Counted from the stretch's first letter, positions 7,397-16,347 are shown. The stretch: 64,000 bases of DNA from Mucilaginibacter tundrae (GCF_013408825.1 NZ_JACCBZ010000006.1:62001-126000), one strand, 5' to 3'. The notes: a model not told the origin generated them from the letters alone. Numbers and translations: made by a program.

Positions 7397-9652
7397 CTAC
7401 TGCTTATTATTCAAATTAGGCAGATCACAAACGCCTTTCAAATAGTGCTGTAAATAGTTGAAATTTACTTCAGATATTAAAATATAACTCTGCAAGTTGT
7501 AAGCCGCACCGTGTGCCCCTGGTGGGTAGATGCGCAGATCAACGTCTTTACCGGCATTGGTAAGGGCTGTTAATAGTTGCATGGTATTGGCCGGGTGTAC
7601 GTTATCATCGCTCATGGAGTGGATCAACAGGAAATGATCTTTTAATCCTGCGGCGTGGGTCATGTCTGAGCTGTTTTTGTAGCCTTCGGCATTATCATCT
7701 AAAGTGTCCATGTAACGCTCGGTGTAGATATCATCATATAAACGCCAGTCGGTTACCGGGGAGTTTGACATACCTACTTTAAATACACCGGGATGGGTAA
7801 GTAAGGTATAACTGCTGATATAACCGCCGTAACTGGTGCCCATAATAGCCATATTAGCGCTATCGATAAAAGGCATGGTGCCCATATAATGCGCGGTTTC
7901 GGCGAAATCTTCACTTTCAAATTTACCCAGTTGTTTGTAAACACCTTTCAGGAATGCACTGCCGTAGTTGGCGCTGCCCCTGTTGTTTACGTTTACTACC
8001 ACATAGCCGTTTTGCGCTAACCATTGCGCCCATGCATCACCAGAAAATCTATTGAATACCTCGTGTGATTCAGGGCCACCGTAAACGGTCATTACCATTG
8101 GGTATTTTTTGTTTGGATCGAAGTTGAATGGTTTGATCATGTAGCCATCCAGTTCAACGCCATCACGGGTTTTGAAGTGAAAGTTTTCCTGCGGCGAATA
8201 AGCATGATTAGTTATAAAATCGCTTACCGCTTTATTGTCTTCCAGTGTTTTAAGCACTTTGCCCTTATCATCGCACAAATCAACATGGGTTGGCACCTTT
8301 ACACTGCTGTATTTGTCTATATAATACTTAGTGTTAGGCGACATGTTGATGTCGTGGTAACCCGGCTGATTGGATAGCCTTGTTTTTTTGCTGCCATCGT
8401 ATTTTATCGAATAGAATTGCTGCTCGATCGGAGAAGTCTCTGCTGACAGGTAATAGATGATTTTTGAATCGGGATTGATGCCGATAACCTTTAACATATC
8501 CCAATTGCCTTTGGTTACCTGGTTCAATAATTTACCCTCATAATTATAACGGTAAATGTGGTAGTAGCCTGAGCGATCTGACACCCAGAAAAAGTCTTTT
8601 GACTTTTCGGGGAAGTACAGCATATCATTGATATTGGTGTAGAAGTTGGAGATAGCCACCCAGGTAGTGTTCTTCTCTTCTAAAACTACATGATGCTCGC
8701 CGGTTTTTACGTTGAAGAAGTATAGCTTCATATCGTTTTGCGCACGGTTTAGGGTAACCATGGCTAATACATCAGGGTCGCTTGTCCAGTAGATACGCGG
8801 GATATAGAAATCACCGGTTTCATCGGGGCTTAACCATACTTTTTTGCCGGAGTTTACATCGATCACACCGATTTTAACCGAAGGGTTTGGATCACCAACC
8901 TGCGGGATAGAAATGTGAATGTTATTCGGATGCTGACCTTCGTAATTGGTCATTTGGAAATCTGGCACTTTGCTTTCGTCAAATTGCCAGAAAGCCATGT
9001 ACTTGTTATCAGGCGACCAGTTCCAGGCTTGCGATACTTCCAGTTCTTCTTCATAAACCCAATCACCGTGGCCATTGAAGATGCCATTTTCGCTGGTTGA
9101 ATCACTGGTTAGTTGTTTTTCTTGTCCGGTAGCGAAGTTGTAAACGTACATATTACCACCACGCTCAATACCTACCATTGAACCATCGGGAGATAATTCG
9201 GCTGAACGGGCGCTTTTAGCGGCTGCCTTTAATTGTTTGCTTTGAATATCATACACGTAATAATCAGACACACCTGAGCGGCGGTAGATCTTGTGAAAAT
9301 TGGTTTGGAAAACCAGGTGTTTAAAATCATGCGTCCAGTCGAATTTTTCGTATTCGAAAGGTTTATCGGTACCAGGGTATTTTAGATCGGCATTATTGAA
9401 GATCACGCTTTCCTTTAGTGTTGCCGGATCCATTGAGCTGATACCGTCTTTACTTGCGAAAGAATACTGATTGCCGCCATTGATCCAGTCGACATTTTGA
9501 GGACCTGATTTTCCGCGAAGCATTCTGCCCGTCATTAAGGCATCCGTTAAGCTGGTGTATTGGGTTTTAGTTTGCGCGATGGTATTTTGGGGTAATACAC
9601 AGCCAAACAAACAAAGGCACGCCAACATGCCTTGTAAAGACTTATTTTTCAT
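7397..9652 (-). CDS. S9 family dipeptidyl peptidase (DPP IV-like)
   Basis: A 751-residue serine peptidase with a signal peptide (about 27 residues, ending NTIAQ), so periplasmic or outer-membrane associated. An N-terminal beta-propeller (about 60-480) contains DWVYEEELEVSQAWNWSPD, including the paired glutamates that bind the substrate amino terminus in DPP IV. The C-terminal alpha/beta hydrolase has the triad Ser607 (GTSYGGY), Asp682 (SMSDDNVHP) and His714 (PGAHGAA). It should remove X-Pro or X-Ala dipeptides from peptide amino termini, supporting peptide scavenging. It is transcribed alone and its terminator is visible. Confidence 0.93.
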   Translation of the reverse strand: MKNKSLQGMLACLCLFGCVLPQNTIAQTKTQYTSLTDALMTGRMLRGKSGPQNVDWINGGNQYSFASKDGISSMDPATLKESVIFNNADLKYPGTDKPFEYEKFDWTHDFKHLVFQTNFHKIYRRSGVSDYYVYDIQSKQLKAAAKSARSAELSPDGSMVGIERGGNMYVYNFATGQEKQLTSDSTSENGIFNGHGDWVYEEELEVSQAWNWSPDNKYMAFWQFDESKVPDFQMTNYEGQHPNNIHISIPQVGDPNPSVKIGVIDVNSGKKVWLSPDETGDFYIPRIYWTSDPDVLAMVTLNRAQNDMKLYFFNVKTGEHHVVLEEKNTTWVAISNFYTNINDMLYFPEKSKDFFWVSDRSGYYHIYRYNYEGKLLNQVTKGNWDMLKVIGINPDSKIIYYLSAETSPIEQQFYSIKYDGSKKTRLSNQPGYHDINMSPNTKYYIDKYSSVKVPTHVDLCDDKGKVLKTLEDNKAVSDFITNHAYSPQENFHFKTRDGVELDGYMIKPFNFDPNKKYPMVMTVYGGPESHEVFNRFSGDAWAQWLAQNGYVVVNVNNRGSANYGSAFLKGVYKQLGKFESEDFAETAHYMGTMPFIDSANMAIMGTSYGGYISSYTLLTHPGVFKVGMSNSPVTDWRLYDDIYTERYMDTLDDNAEGYKNSSDMTHAAGLKDHFLLIHSMSDDNVHPANTMQLLTALTNAGKDVDLRIYPPGAHGAAYNLQSYILISEVNFNYLQHYLKGVCDLPNLNNKQ

Positions 9653-9730
9653 GAATGAGGGAAATTAAAACTTGCTAAAGCTAGCATATTTTAAGGATGA
9701 TTACAAGTGTAGCGGAAATGTTATGAAGAT

Positions 9731-9795
9731 TGACTCACCCGACTACGCTACGCTAGTCGATCCCTCTTCGCCTGCGGCGGAAAGAGTGGAAAGAG
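9731..9795 (+). repeat. Dispersed hairpin repeat copy
   Basis: It carries CTCACCCGACTACGCTACGC, then CTAGTCGATCCCTCTTCGCC and TGCGGCGGAAAGAG, nearly identical to the second half of the composite repeat at 10736-10802. It lies in the gap upstream of the DPP IV gene. The rest of the gap to 10006 is AT-rich with no gene seen. Confidence 0.75.
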
Positions 9796-10006
9796 AATAG
9801 GTTTTATAAGTTAGAACATTTAGACTGCATATTAAATATAACTTTTATAGACATAATTTTATAAGAAGAGCCCACCTTTTGATGTTAAAACCATAAGTTT
9901 CTGTAATAGAACTATATAGTAAGAAAGAATAAATTCCCGATTATATTTTATTGTTTTTCAGATAATTACATTTGATTATAGTTTCACTATTAACTACAAA
10001 AAGGAA

Positions 10007-10405
10007 ATGATACAAGAAAAATTAATGGCAGATGAATTATTTAATCGATTAATCGCAGACATCAATAAATCGATTAAAATACGGGGGCAGGTTGGCAATC
10101 TTAAAATTCAAATGGCGAATATTTTGGAAAACAGTGTTCAAGATTTTGTTTCGTCTTTAAATATGATGGAATTTGATACACATCTTGATGTTGTTATACA
10201 ATTTTTGGCGACAAAATCTATAAATCATCAGCAGGGTAAAAAACTAAATATACAAAGCATACTGAATGAGTTACAAGCTAATAAAAATGAAATTATTGAA
10301 CGTGTAAAATTCATATTGGATGACAATTTAATTTCATTCAATGGTGAATCTATATCTGGATTACTAAGAGATGAGTTTGAGTGGATACATCGCGCTACAA
10401 TATAA
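10007..10405 (+). CDS. Hypothetical protein, 132 aa
   Basis: Not recognised. The sequence is helix-rich, with no signal peptide or membrane segment: a charged N-terminus (ELFNRLIADINKSIKIRGQ), a middle segment with LDVVIQFLATKSIN, and a C-terminus DEFEWIHRATI. The gene is clearly more AT-rich than its neighbours and is bracketed by repeats (9731-9795 and 10451-10531), which suggests acquired DNA. An alternative ATG lies six codons downstream. No conserved motif was found to indicate function. Confidence 0.5.
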   Translation: MIQEKLMADELFNRLIADINKSIKIRGQVGNLKIQMANILENSVQDFVSSLNMMEFDTHLDVVIQFLATKSINHQQGKKLNIQSILNELQANKNEIIERVKFILDDNLISFNGESISGLLRDEFEWIHRATI

Positions 10406-10450
10406 TTTGAGAATATTTTTGTTTGCATGTAACGACATAATTGGCGTTTT

Positions 10451-10531
10451 GTCATTGCTGTAAGGAACGAAGCAATCGCACGTAGAAAGGCGGTGTTGCA
10501 AGTTCTCGATTACTTCGTTCCTCGCAATGAC
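10451..10531. repeat. Palindromic repeat with GTCATTGC ends
   Basis: The left arm GTCATTGCTGTAAGGAACGA and following AGCAATCG pair with the right arm CGTTCCTCGCAATGAC (10516-10531) and the preceding GATTACTT, apart from a two-base bulge and isolated mismatches. Repeats with the core GTCATTGCGAGGAACGAAGC recur in many bacterial genomes. It opens a 629-bp gap (10406-11034) in which no convincing gene is seen and which is largely repeats. Confidence 0.65.
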
Positions 10532-10577
10532 ATGGTGGAGAGCGGCCCGTTAACGACATGGTGTCGATGGCCTGCGC

Positions 10578-10606
10578 TTATGCTTCGAGGACCTCAGCAT
10601 GACAAC
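10578..10606 (+). repeat. Solo relic of the GIY-YIG flanking repeat
   Basis: ATGCTTCGAGGACCTCAGCA followed by TGACAAC matches the terminal repeat of the 6926-7319 unit (ATACTTCGACTACGCTCAGT then ATGACA) with several changes. A second, weaker relic, TTCTTCGTTTCGCTCAGAAC, is at 10912-10931. Neither is linked to a GIY-YIG gene here. Confidence 0.4.
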
Positions 10607-10629
10607 GCACTTGGAATAAAAAAGGATTT

Positions 10630-10802
10630 GGCGTTAGCGATAGTAGTGGATACCGGCCAGGTGGTTAAGGCCCAGTGTAGTATGAGCGAATAGCACGGGC
10701 CGGAGGCAACGCCCAAAGCTTGTGTAAGACTTTTGCGCACTCCGCTGACTCACCCGACTACGCTGCGCTGGTCGACCTCTCTTCGCCTGCGGCGGAAAGA
10801 GG
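10630..10802 (+). repeat. Composite structured repeat, copy 2
   Basis: This aligns with 3356-3523 over its length. It begins GGCGTTAGCGATAGTAGTGG and continues ATACCGGCC; GGGCCGGAGGCAACGCCC at 10697-10714 closes the first structured module, with outer pairing of GGCGTT to AACGCC and CCGGCC to GGCCGG. The linker AAGACTTTTGCGCAC is identical to copy 1, and the double-hairpin module follows. A short open frame runs into this area (10493-10693) but is made of repeat sequence and is not a gene. Confidence 0.75.
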
Positions 10803-10820
10803 TGAAAACACAAGTTTATT

Positions 10821-10882
10821 TCCCTCTTTACCGCAAAGCGGAAGAGAGGGAAGGTTGAGCGGCTGAGCGAAAACCGGGTGAG
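10821..10882 (-). repeat. Inverted, diverged copy of the double-hairpin module
   Basis: Read on the minus strand it begins CTCACCCGG and contains CCCTCTCTTCCGCTTTGCGG, matching the start and second hairpin of the module at 10750-10802. The two together form a large inverted repeat. Downstream to the thioesterase gene there are only short degenerate repeats such as AAATCCGAAATCGAAC. Confidence 0.5.
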
Positions 10883-11034
10883 TTGTCTGCAAGCAGCAAT
10901 TAACGTACAGGTTCTTCGTTTCGCTCAGAACGACAAAGCATGAAGCAGAATGACAAGGCGGCGAGCAATAAATCCGAAATCGAACTTCCGAAATCCGAAA
11001 TTACAGTATATTTACAGCTAAAATCACTGACCCG

Positions 11035-11556
11035 ATGCAAGGAAAGACACCGAAGGAATCATACACCATAATGAATGAGCTGGTATTGCCCAATGATACC
11101 AATACGCTAAATAACCTGATGGGTGGGCGTTTGTTGCATTGGATGGATATCGCGTCGGCTATTTCGGCGCAGAAGCATTGTAACAGGATTGTGGTTACGG
11201 CTTCGGTGGATAATGTATCGTTTAAGGCACCCATCAAATTGGGTGATGTAATTAGTATTGAGGCCAGGGTTAGCCGGGCATTTACTACTTCGGTTGAGGT
11301 TAGAATGGATGTTTGGGCGGAGAATATACCCAGCGGGACGCGTGTAAAAAGCAATGAGGCTTATTATACTTTTGTGGCCCTGGATAGCGACGGCAATACA
11401 GTGAAAGTACCTGAACTGATACCGGAAACTGCTGAAGAAATGATGTTATTTGACGGTGCTTTGCGCCGCAGGCAATTGCGCCTGATACTAGGCGGTAAGA
11501 TGAGCCCTGATGATGCTACCGAACTGAAGGCTTTATTTTTCGCGGCGCAACAGTAA
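11035..11556 (+). CDS. Acyl-CoA thioesterase (hotdog fold)
   Basis: A 173-residue hotdog-fold thioesterase of the YciA/BFIT type. Visible motifs are NDTNTLNNLMGGRLLHWMDI (an active-site loop with N/T and a conserved HWMD segment), ASVDNVSFKAPIKLGD and the strand NEAYYTFVALD. These enzymes hydrolyse acyl-CoA to free acid and CoA in the cytoplasm; chain-length preference cannot be told. It sits 6 bases ahead of the YfcC carrier gene, so the two are probably an operon that may handle organic acids. Confidence 0.9.
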   Translation: MQGKTPKESYTIMNELVLPNDTNTLNNLMGGRLLHWMDIASAISAQKHCNRIVVTASVDNVSFKAPIKLGDVISIEARVSRAFTTSVEVRMDVWAENIPSGTRVKSNEAYYTFVALDSDGNTVKVPELIPETAEEMMLFDGALRRRQLRLILGGKMSPDDATELKALFFAAQQ

Positions 11557-11562
11557 CAGCCT

Positions 11563-13056
11563 ATGGCCAGCCTGAAGAAACTCCCCTCGCCTATCACCAT
11601 ACTTTTTATAGTGATTATTATAGCCGCGGCGGCTACATGGCTACTGCCCGCGGGTGAGTATGATACGTTGAGTTATAACAGCGGGTCGTTTACCATTAGC
11701 ACCGTTAAGGGTGATAAAGCCGTCCCGGTTACGCAGCATACTTTAGACAGCCTTAAGATTTTAATTACGCTTGATAAATTTAAAAGCGGCGATATATTTA
11801 AACCGGTAGCCATACCGGGCACTTATCATCAGCTTAAAAGCAATAAACAGGGATTTTTGGAGGTGATACAGGCCCCGGTAAAAGGTTTGTATGATAGCAG
11901 CGATATTATATTCTTTCTGCTTTTTATCGGCGGTTTTATAGCCGTATTTCAACGAACCGGGGCTATGGAGGAGGGCGTTGCCTGGCTGTCGCATAAGATG
12001 AAGGGACAGGAAGCCTGGCTGATCATCATCATCACCTTCTTTTTCGCTTTTTGTGGCGCTGCCGAAGGGATGGCAGAGGAAGGTTTGGCCTTCTACCCTA
12101 TTTTAGTGCCTTTGTATTTGGTGGCGGGTTATGACTTGCTGGTGCCTGTAGCGGTAATTTTCGCGGGGACTAATATTGGGAATATGGCATCGTTCAGCAA
12201 CCCGTTCTCTACGGTGATCGCTTCTAACGCGGCGGGGATCAACTGGACGGACGGTATTTACGAGCGTTTGCTATTTTTTGCTATTACTACCGTCATTACC
12301 ATTTGGTACATTGTACGTTACGCGCAAAAAACTAAAAAACATCCTGCAACATCATTGGTATACCGGTTTGATGGCGCGGTGAAATCTAACTTCCCGGCTT
12401 TTGATACCGAGGGTGGCCAAAAAGTAAAACTGGAGCCGAGGAATGCTTTACAGATAGTAATATTTTTAGGAACTATCGGTATCATGATCGGCGGGTTTAT
12501 TGAGGGCTGGTCGATGGTTGGAGCTACGGCTTTATTTATCGTATCGTCGATGCTGATCGCGGTGATTGCCCGGATGAAGGAAAAGGTATTTATGGATACC
12601 TTTATTGAGGGTGTAAAATCGCTGGTATCGGTAACGTTAATCGTCGGCGTGGCGCGCGGAGTTACCATCGTTTTAAATGACGGGCATATCAGCGGCACGC
12701 TGTTGTTTTACTCGGCCATGATGGTGGGTAAAATGCACGCGGTATGGTTTATTTTAATGATGATGGTAATGTACATGGTGTTTACGCTGTTCATTTCCTC
12801 CTCATCGGGCATGGCGGTGCTGACGATGCCGATATTTGGGTCGCTCGCGGTAATTGTGGGTGTACCGGGTAAGGAGATTGTAAATGCTTACCTGTTTGGC
12901 ATGGGGATAATGGGTTTGGTAACCCCTACCGGAATTATGCTGCCATCATTAAATATTGCCAATGTAAGCGTAAAGGCCTGGCTGAGATTTGTGTATCCGC
13001 TGATGGTGATATTGCTGCTTGTTTCGGCGGTATTTTTGGTGGTTGGGGTGTTGTAA
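11563..13056 (+). CDS. YfcC family membrane transporter
   Basis: A 497-residue inner-membrane protein with roughly 12 hydrophobic helices, of the YfcC / C4-dicarboxylate anaerobic carrier-like (PF03606) family. Typical segments are AATWLLPAGEYD at the N-terminus, FCGAAEGMAEEGLAFYPILV, FAGTNIGNMASFSNPF and GLVTPTGIMLPSLNIANVSV, the last forming the re-entrant substrate region. The family includes carboxylate and arginine/ornithine-type carriers, and the substrate here is unknown. It follows the thioesterase gene closely and ends before a strong terminator. Confidence 0.88.
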   Translation: MASLKKLPSPITILFIVIIIAAAATWLLPAGEYDTLSYNSGSFTISTVKGDKAVPVTQHTLDSLKILITLDKFKSGDIFKPVAIPGTYHQLKSNKQGFLEVIQAPVKGLYDSSDIIFFLLFIGGFIAVFQRTGAMEEGVAWLSHKMKGQEAWLIIIITFFFAFCGAAEGMAEEGLAFYPILVPLYLVAGYDLLVPVAVIFAGTNIGNMASFSNPFSTVIASNAAGINWTDGIYERLLFFAITTVITIWYIVRYAQKTKKHPATSLVYRFDGAVKSNFPAFDTEGGQKVKLEPRNALQIVIFLGTIGIMIGGFIEGWSMVGATALFIVSSMLIAVIARMKEKVFMDTFIEGVKSLVSVTLIVGVARGVTIVLNDGHISGTLLFYSAMMVGKMHAVWFILMMMVMYMVFTLFISSSSGMAVLTMPIFGSLAVIVGVPGKEIVNAYLFGMGIMGLVTPTGIMLPSLNIANVSVKAWLRFVYPLMVILLLVSAVFLVVGVL

Positions 13057-13097
13057 GCGAGTGGGTGCAATTATAATACTAGTCGAACACTGTTTCA

Positions 13098-13335
13098 AAG
13101 TGGTACACATTTGTCACAATTTCAATTCACTTTCATGTAAAAACTGCTATTTTATGACGGTATTTTTGGCTAAAAATGATGTTATTTAGTCGAACTTACC
13201 GTTTTTCATGCAAAAAGACCCCGTTTTCAAGTTAAAAACAGGGTCTTTTTGCGCTTTTTCGATTGTAATATCGGCCTTTTTAGCACTAAAAACGGGTTTT
13301 TTAGGGCTTTTTTTGTACCAAGTGTACCATGTGTT
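13098..13335. repeat. AT-tract intergenic element A
   Basis: A non-coding 240-bp tract rich in A/T runs broken by G/C triplets, bounded by GTGGTACACATTTGTCACAA and TTGTACCAAGTGTACC. Its reverse complement resembles 52243-52495 at the ends (GGTACA...TTGGTACA, and a GTGACA/GTCACA end) and in style (CAAAAAGGC, AAAAAGCCC blocks). It fills the gap between the convergent YfcC and CBM9 genes and includes their terminator. No gene is seen. Confidence 0.4.
13210..13252. terminator. Bidirectional terminator between YfcC and CBM9 genes
   Basis: GCAAAAAGACCCCGTTTT pairs with AAAACAGGGTCTTTTTGC, an 18-bp stem with one mismatch around a short loop. The arms end in A-runs and T-runs, so the hairpin can work in both directions between two converging genes. 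Confidence 0.8.
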
Positions 13336-13383
13336 TCATATCTACCGCGGTACAGTACGGTTTGTATCGGGCGTTATTTTCTA

Positions 13384-14487
13384 CTAATAATTTCCAATTT
13401 CACTTTGTTGGTTGATCGTCCAACCGGTACTATTTTGAGTGTCATGTATCAGCCCCATAAACTGGTGTTTGGTGGCCTCCAGGGTTAACTGATTAGTTTT
13501 ATCATTTATTACCGCTGTACTATTAATTTTGAGTTGTTTTAATGACAGTGCATAGCTATGGTACTTTTTGAAATACAAATGCTCGCGGTAATATATCAAC
13601 CATAAATATCGTTTTTGCAATTCAGAATAAGGCATCGTGAAAAAATTATTACCTGCAGAGCTTTTGCTAAACTGCAAATACCCCCAACGTTCGGGGAAGT
13701 GCATATCAATCACTCCTTGCGCCGACCACACCCAATTATGCTCCGGTTTTAGCCCACCTGTGGCAGTTGTTTGCTTTACATATCTACCGTTATGCACATC
13801 TGTATCCCACTCCACACGCGAAAAATTTATACGCCACAGATCACCATCCCCAGGTATATTTACATTATTGCCAATACTAATGGATTTAAATGGAATAGCT
13901 ATCTCAACGGTCCAACCTTGATCGGTATCAGCGGGATTATTTACTGTGCCCTGTACCTTTACAGCAGTACGTAACCCTTCCGCGTTCCAGTTTATCATTG
14001 CACTGCCCCAATCCCGGTATGGGCGATCAAGGAAAAGATCGAAAATGGTGTTCAACGCGTTTACCTCGAACTCGTAATATTGGTGAATAGTATTATTGGG
14101 GTTGATAAATACCTCAAAATCATTATCATGATAAACCACTGCGTCGTGCCTGGTTTCATAGGCCCAAACATTAGGTTCTTCTAACTTTGCAGCAATATAA
14201 ATGCAACTATCACCCCAAAGCATTTTTACCTGCGTATGAAAAGTCGGACGTGGCTTTTTATCGCCCTCAATATCCAGGAATTGATCAGTCCAAGCGGCTT
14301 TGTTCCAGGTTGAATCGTTAATATCGCCATCAATTACAGGTGGCGTTTTTGTATAGTGAATGATGTAATCGCGGGGAGTAGTAAATAAATTTTCAAGCCC
14401 TTTAAATGGCGACTGCGCTTTAGCACAAAATACCGCAAATAGGAGAAATATGGTTAAGAGTCTTTTCCGATAGATGTTTGATCTCAT
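13384..14487 (-). CDS. Secreted carbohydrate-binding family 9-like protein
   Basis: A 367-residue protein. The ATG used gives the signal peptide RLLTIFLLFAVFCAKAQ; an upstream in-frame codon would overlap the EVE gene. The mature part reads PPVIDGDINDSTWNKAAWT, DSCIYIAAKLEEPNVWA, NDFEVFINPN and YYEFEVNALNTIFDLF, characteristic of CBM9-like domains that bind sugars or uronates through aromatic residues. A C-terminal ~120-residue region has no recognised domain. It follows the EVE gene by 13 bases, so the two are likely cotranscribed. Probably periplasmic or surface exposed. Confidence 0.85.
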   Translation of the reverse strand: MRSNIYRKRLLTIFLLFAVFCAKAQSPFKGLENLFTTPRDYIIHYTKTPPVIDGDINDSTWNKAAWTDQFLDIEGDKKPRPTFHTQVKMLWGDSCIYIAAKLEEPNVWAYETRHDAVVYHDNDFEVFINPNNTIHQYYEFEVNALNTIFDLFLDRPYRDWGSAMINWNAEGLRTAVKVQGTVNNPADTDQGWTVEIAIPFKSISIGNNVNIPGDGDLWRINFSRVEWDTDVHNGRYVKQTTATGGLKPEHNWVWSAQGVIDMHFPERWGYLQFSKSSAGNNFFTMPYSELQKRYLWLIYYREHLYFKKYHSYALSLKQLKINSTAVINDKTNQLTLEATKHQFMGLIHDTQNSTGWTINQQSEIGNY

Positions 14488-14500
14488 GCTGTCATAATGA

Positions 14501-14905
14501 TCAGCTTCCCAGTTCAACAATGCGGTCAAACTCTTCGCGTTTTAACCCCATTACAGATAGCCTTCCCTGCCGTACCAGTCCAACATCTTTTAATTGCTCG
14601 TCAGCTTTTATGATTTCGAGCGTAACAGGATTCTTTATGTTTTCAAATGGGACAAGATCAACTACTACCCAGTTTTTATCGTCAGTGGTGGGATCCTGGT
14701 AAAATTCTTTTACTACTTTAGCTATACCTACTACTGCTTTACCTTCGTTACTGTGGTAATATAATACCAGGTCACCCTCCTTCATCTCACGTAAATTATT
14801 ACGGGCCTGATAATTGCGAACGCCATCCCAAAAGGTACGGCCATCGTCATTAAATTTCTCCCAGCTATATTTATGCGGTTCACTTTTTACAAGCCAATAA
14901 TTCAT
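14501..14905 (-). CDS. EVE domain protein
   Basis: A 134-residue single-domain EVE protein, a PUA-like fold. Motifs are MNYWLVKSEPHKYSWEKF at the start, WDGVRNYQARNNLREMKEGD and GDLVLYYHSN, plus the C-terminal LVRQGRLSVMGL. EVE domains are thought to recognise modified bases in DNA or RNA, and the human homologue is THYN1. It is upstream of the CBM9 gene in a two-gene unit with no obvious functional link. Cytoplasmic. Confidence 0.92.
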   Translation of the reverse strand: MNYWLVKSEPHKYSWEKFNDDGRTFWDGVRNYQARNNLREMKEGDLVLYYHSNEGKAVVGIAKVVKEFYQDPTTDDKNWVVVDLVPFENIKNPVTLEIIKADEQLKDVGLVRQGRLSVMGLKREEFDRIVELGS

Positions 14906-15005
14906 CTGCGCGGTATAATGTTTATACAGTAAAGATGTTAAAAAGTACTGTAATTGTAAAGTTGAATTAAGAGTAGAAAGTAGTAATAAGATGAACCATT
15001 ACTTA

Positions 15006-15194
15006 TTATGACCTTTTAATGTATTTTTTATACAAGTGTTCCGCATAGCCCACGCTTACGTAATCCAAAAATTTCCAACTTTCCTGAAATCGTGTACGTT
15101 GAAAATGTTTAAGAACACTGAAGATTATTACCAAAAAAATAAGCACTAGCCCTAAAGAAAATAAAACTATGCAAAAAATGATAAAAGCATTCAT
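15006..15194 (-). CDS. Small single-pass membrane protein, 62 aa
   Basis: Not recognised. One strongly hydrophobic helix (residues 4-28, FIIFCIVLFSLGLVLIFLVI) is followed by a basic and aromatic tail ending YKKYIKRS, predicted to lie in the cytoplasm. It starts at a good ATG and has its own intergenic space on both sides. It could be a real small membrane protein, but its short length leaves doubt. Confidence 0.5.
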   Translation of the reverse strand: MNAFIIFCIVLFSLGLVLIFLVIIFSVLKHFQRTRFQESWKFLDYVSVGYAEHLYKKYIKRS

Positions 15195-15324
15195 AAGAAA
15201 AAACGTAATGATTAATTAATTCGTTTTACGATAATTTAACTAATAAGTTACCTTATAAACAAAATTTCTATTGCTTTTATCACTAAATCTATCTAAAGAA
15301 AAATTCAAGGCTTAAAAAAGGAGC

Positions 15325-16341
15325 CTAATGTAATATTTTAAACATCAGCTCTTTAAGCAACGCGCCATCTTCAGCATTAGAATCAACACCCTTGCTTTTT
15401 AAATCATATTCACGCAGGTAACTTATAATATTCATAGTTTTTCCATAATCGTAACTGCGGGCGGCCTGTTCATAATCTTTAACAAAATAAGGATTCACTC
15501 CAATTTCACGGGCAAGATTTGATCTGTCTTTTACATAGTGGCATGCCAGCACTTTGCTAAAAAAATTATTCAAATTACCCAACACCAAAACTATTGGATT
15601 TGCTTTAGGATTAGCCTCAAAATAATTGATGATTTGGTTCACCTTGAAGGCGTTTTTTTGGCAGAGTGCTGTTTGCAACTCAAACACATTGTATTCCTTA
15701 CTAATTCCTATGTTATTTTGAATGTGCTCTAAAGTAATTTCCTGCCCGGCTGATATATTCAGCATTAGCTTTTCAAGCTCGTTGGCAATTTTGGAAAGAT
15801 CATTACCCAAATATTCTGCCAGAATTGCTGACGCATGCTGATTGATACGATAACCTTTGCCGGTAATATAGCTTTCAATCCAGCCTGGTACTTTGTTATC
15901 GTATAATGTTGCCGATTCGAATATCAACCCATTTTTTTCAATTGCCTTATAGGTTTTTTTACGTTTATCAAACTTGCCATATTTATAGCAAAAAACAAGG
16001 ATGGTACTTGGTAATGGATTTTCAAGATAAGCCAACAGTGGGTTGATGCTCTTTTTATCCTCATCATCCTTTCCCCACTTCATATCCTGCGCCTCTTTTA
16101 CCAAAACAACCTGGTAATCAGCCATCATGGGGTAGCGTTTTGAAGAATTAAGAACCGACATCAGATCGGTATCCTTACCATAAAACACTGTCTGATTAAA
16201 ACCTTTTTCAGCATCAGATAACAGTTGATGTTCTACATAATTACTAACCTGATCTATATAGAAAGGCTCTTCACCATGTAGTAAGTACAGGGGCTTAAAT
16301 TTGCGGTTTTTAAGATCTTTTAATATATCAGCAGCAGTCAT
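15325..16341 (-). CDS. holA: DNA polymerase III subunit delta
   Basis: A 338-residue clamp-loader delta subunit. The N-terminal segment KFKPLYLLHGEEPFYIDQVS is the family signature (a modified Walker region without ATP binding). It is followed by VLNSSKRYPMMADYQVVLVK and the C-terminal helical collar domain (NPIVLVLGNLNNFFSKVLA). It opens the beta clamp during replication together with tau/gamma and delta-prime. It is transcribed divergently from the HsdR_N-like gene across a 117-bp region bounded by perfect inverted repeats. Confidence 0.92.
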   Translation of the reverse strand: MTAADILKDLKNRKFKPLYLLHGEEPFYIDQVSNYVEHQLLSDAEKGFNQTVFYGKDTDLMSVLNSSKRYPMMADYQVVLVKEAQDMKWGKDDEDKKSINPLLAYLENPLPSTILVFCYKYGKFDKRKKTYKAIEKNGLIFESATLYDNKVPGWIESYITGKGYRINQHASAILAEYLGNDLSKIANELEKLMLNISAGQEITLEHIQNNIGISKEYNVFELQTALCQKNAFKVNQIINYFEANPKANPIVLVLGNLNNFFSKVLACHYVKDRSNLAREIGVNPYFVKDYEQAARSYDYGKTMNIISYLREYDLKSKGVDSNAEDGALLKELMFKILH

Positions 16342-16347
16342 TTCAAT

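Noticed and set aside
10493..10693. Open frame of 66 codons
   Set aside because: It consists of sequence from the GTCATTGC palindrome and the composite repeat, with no protein-like pattern.
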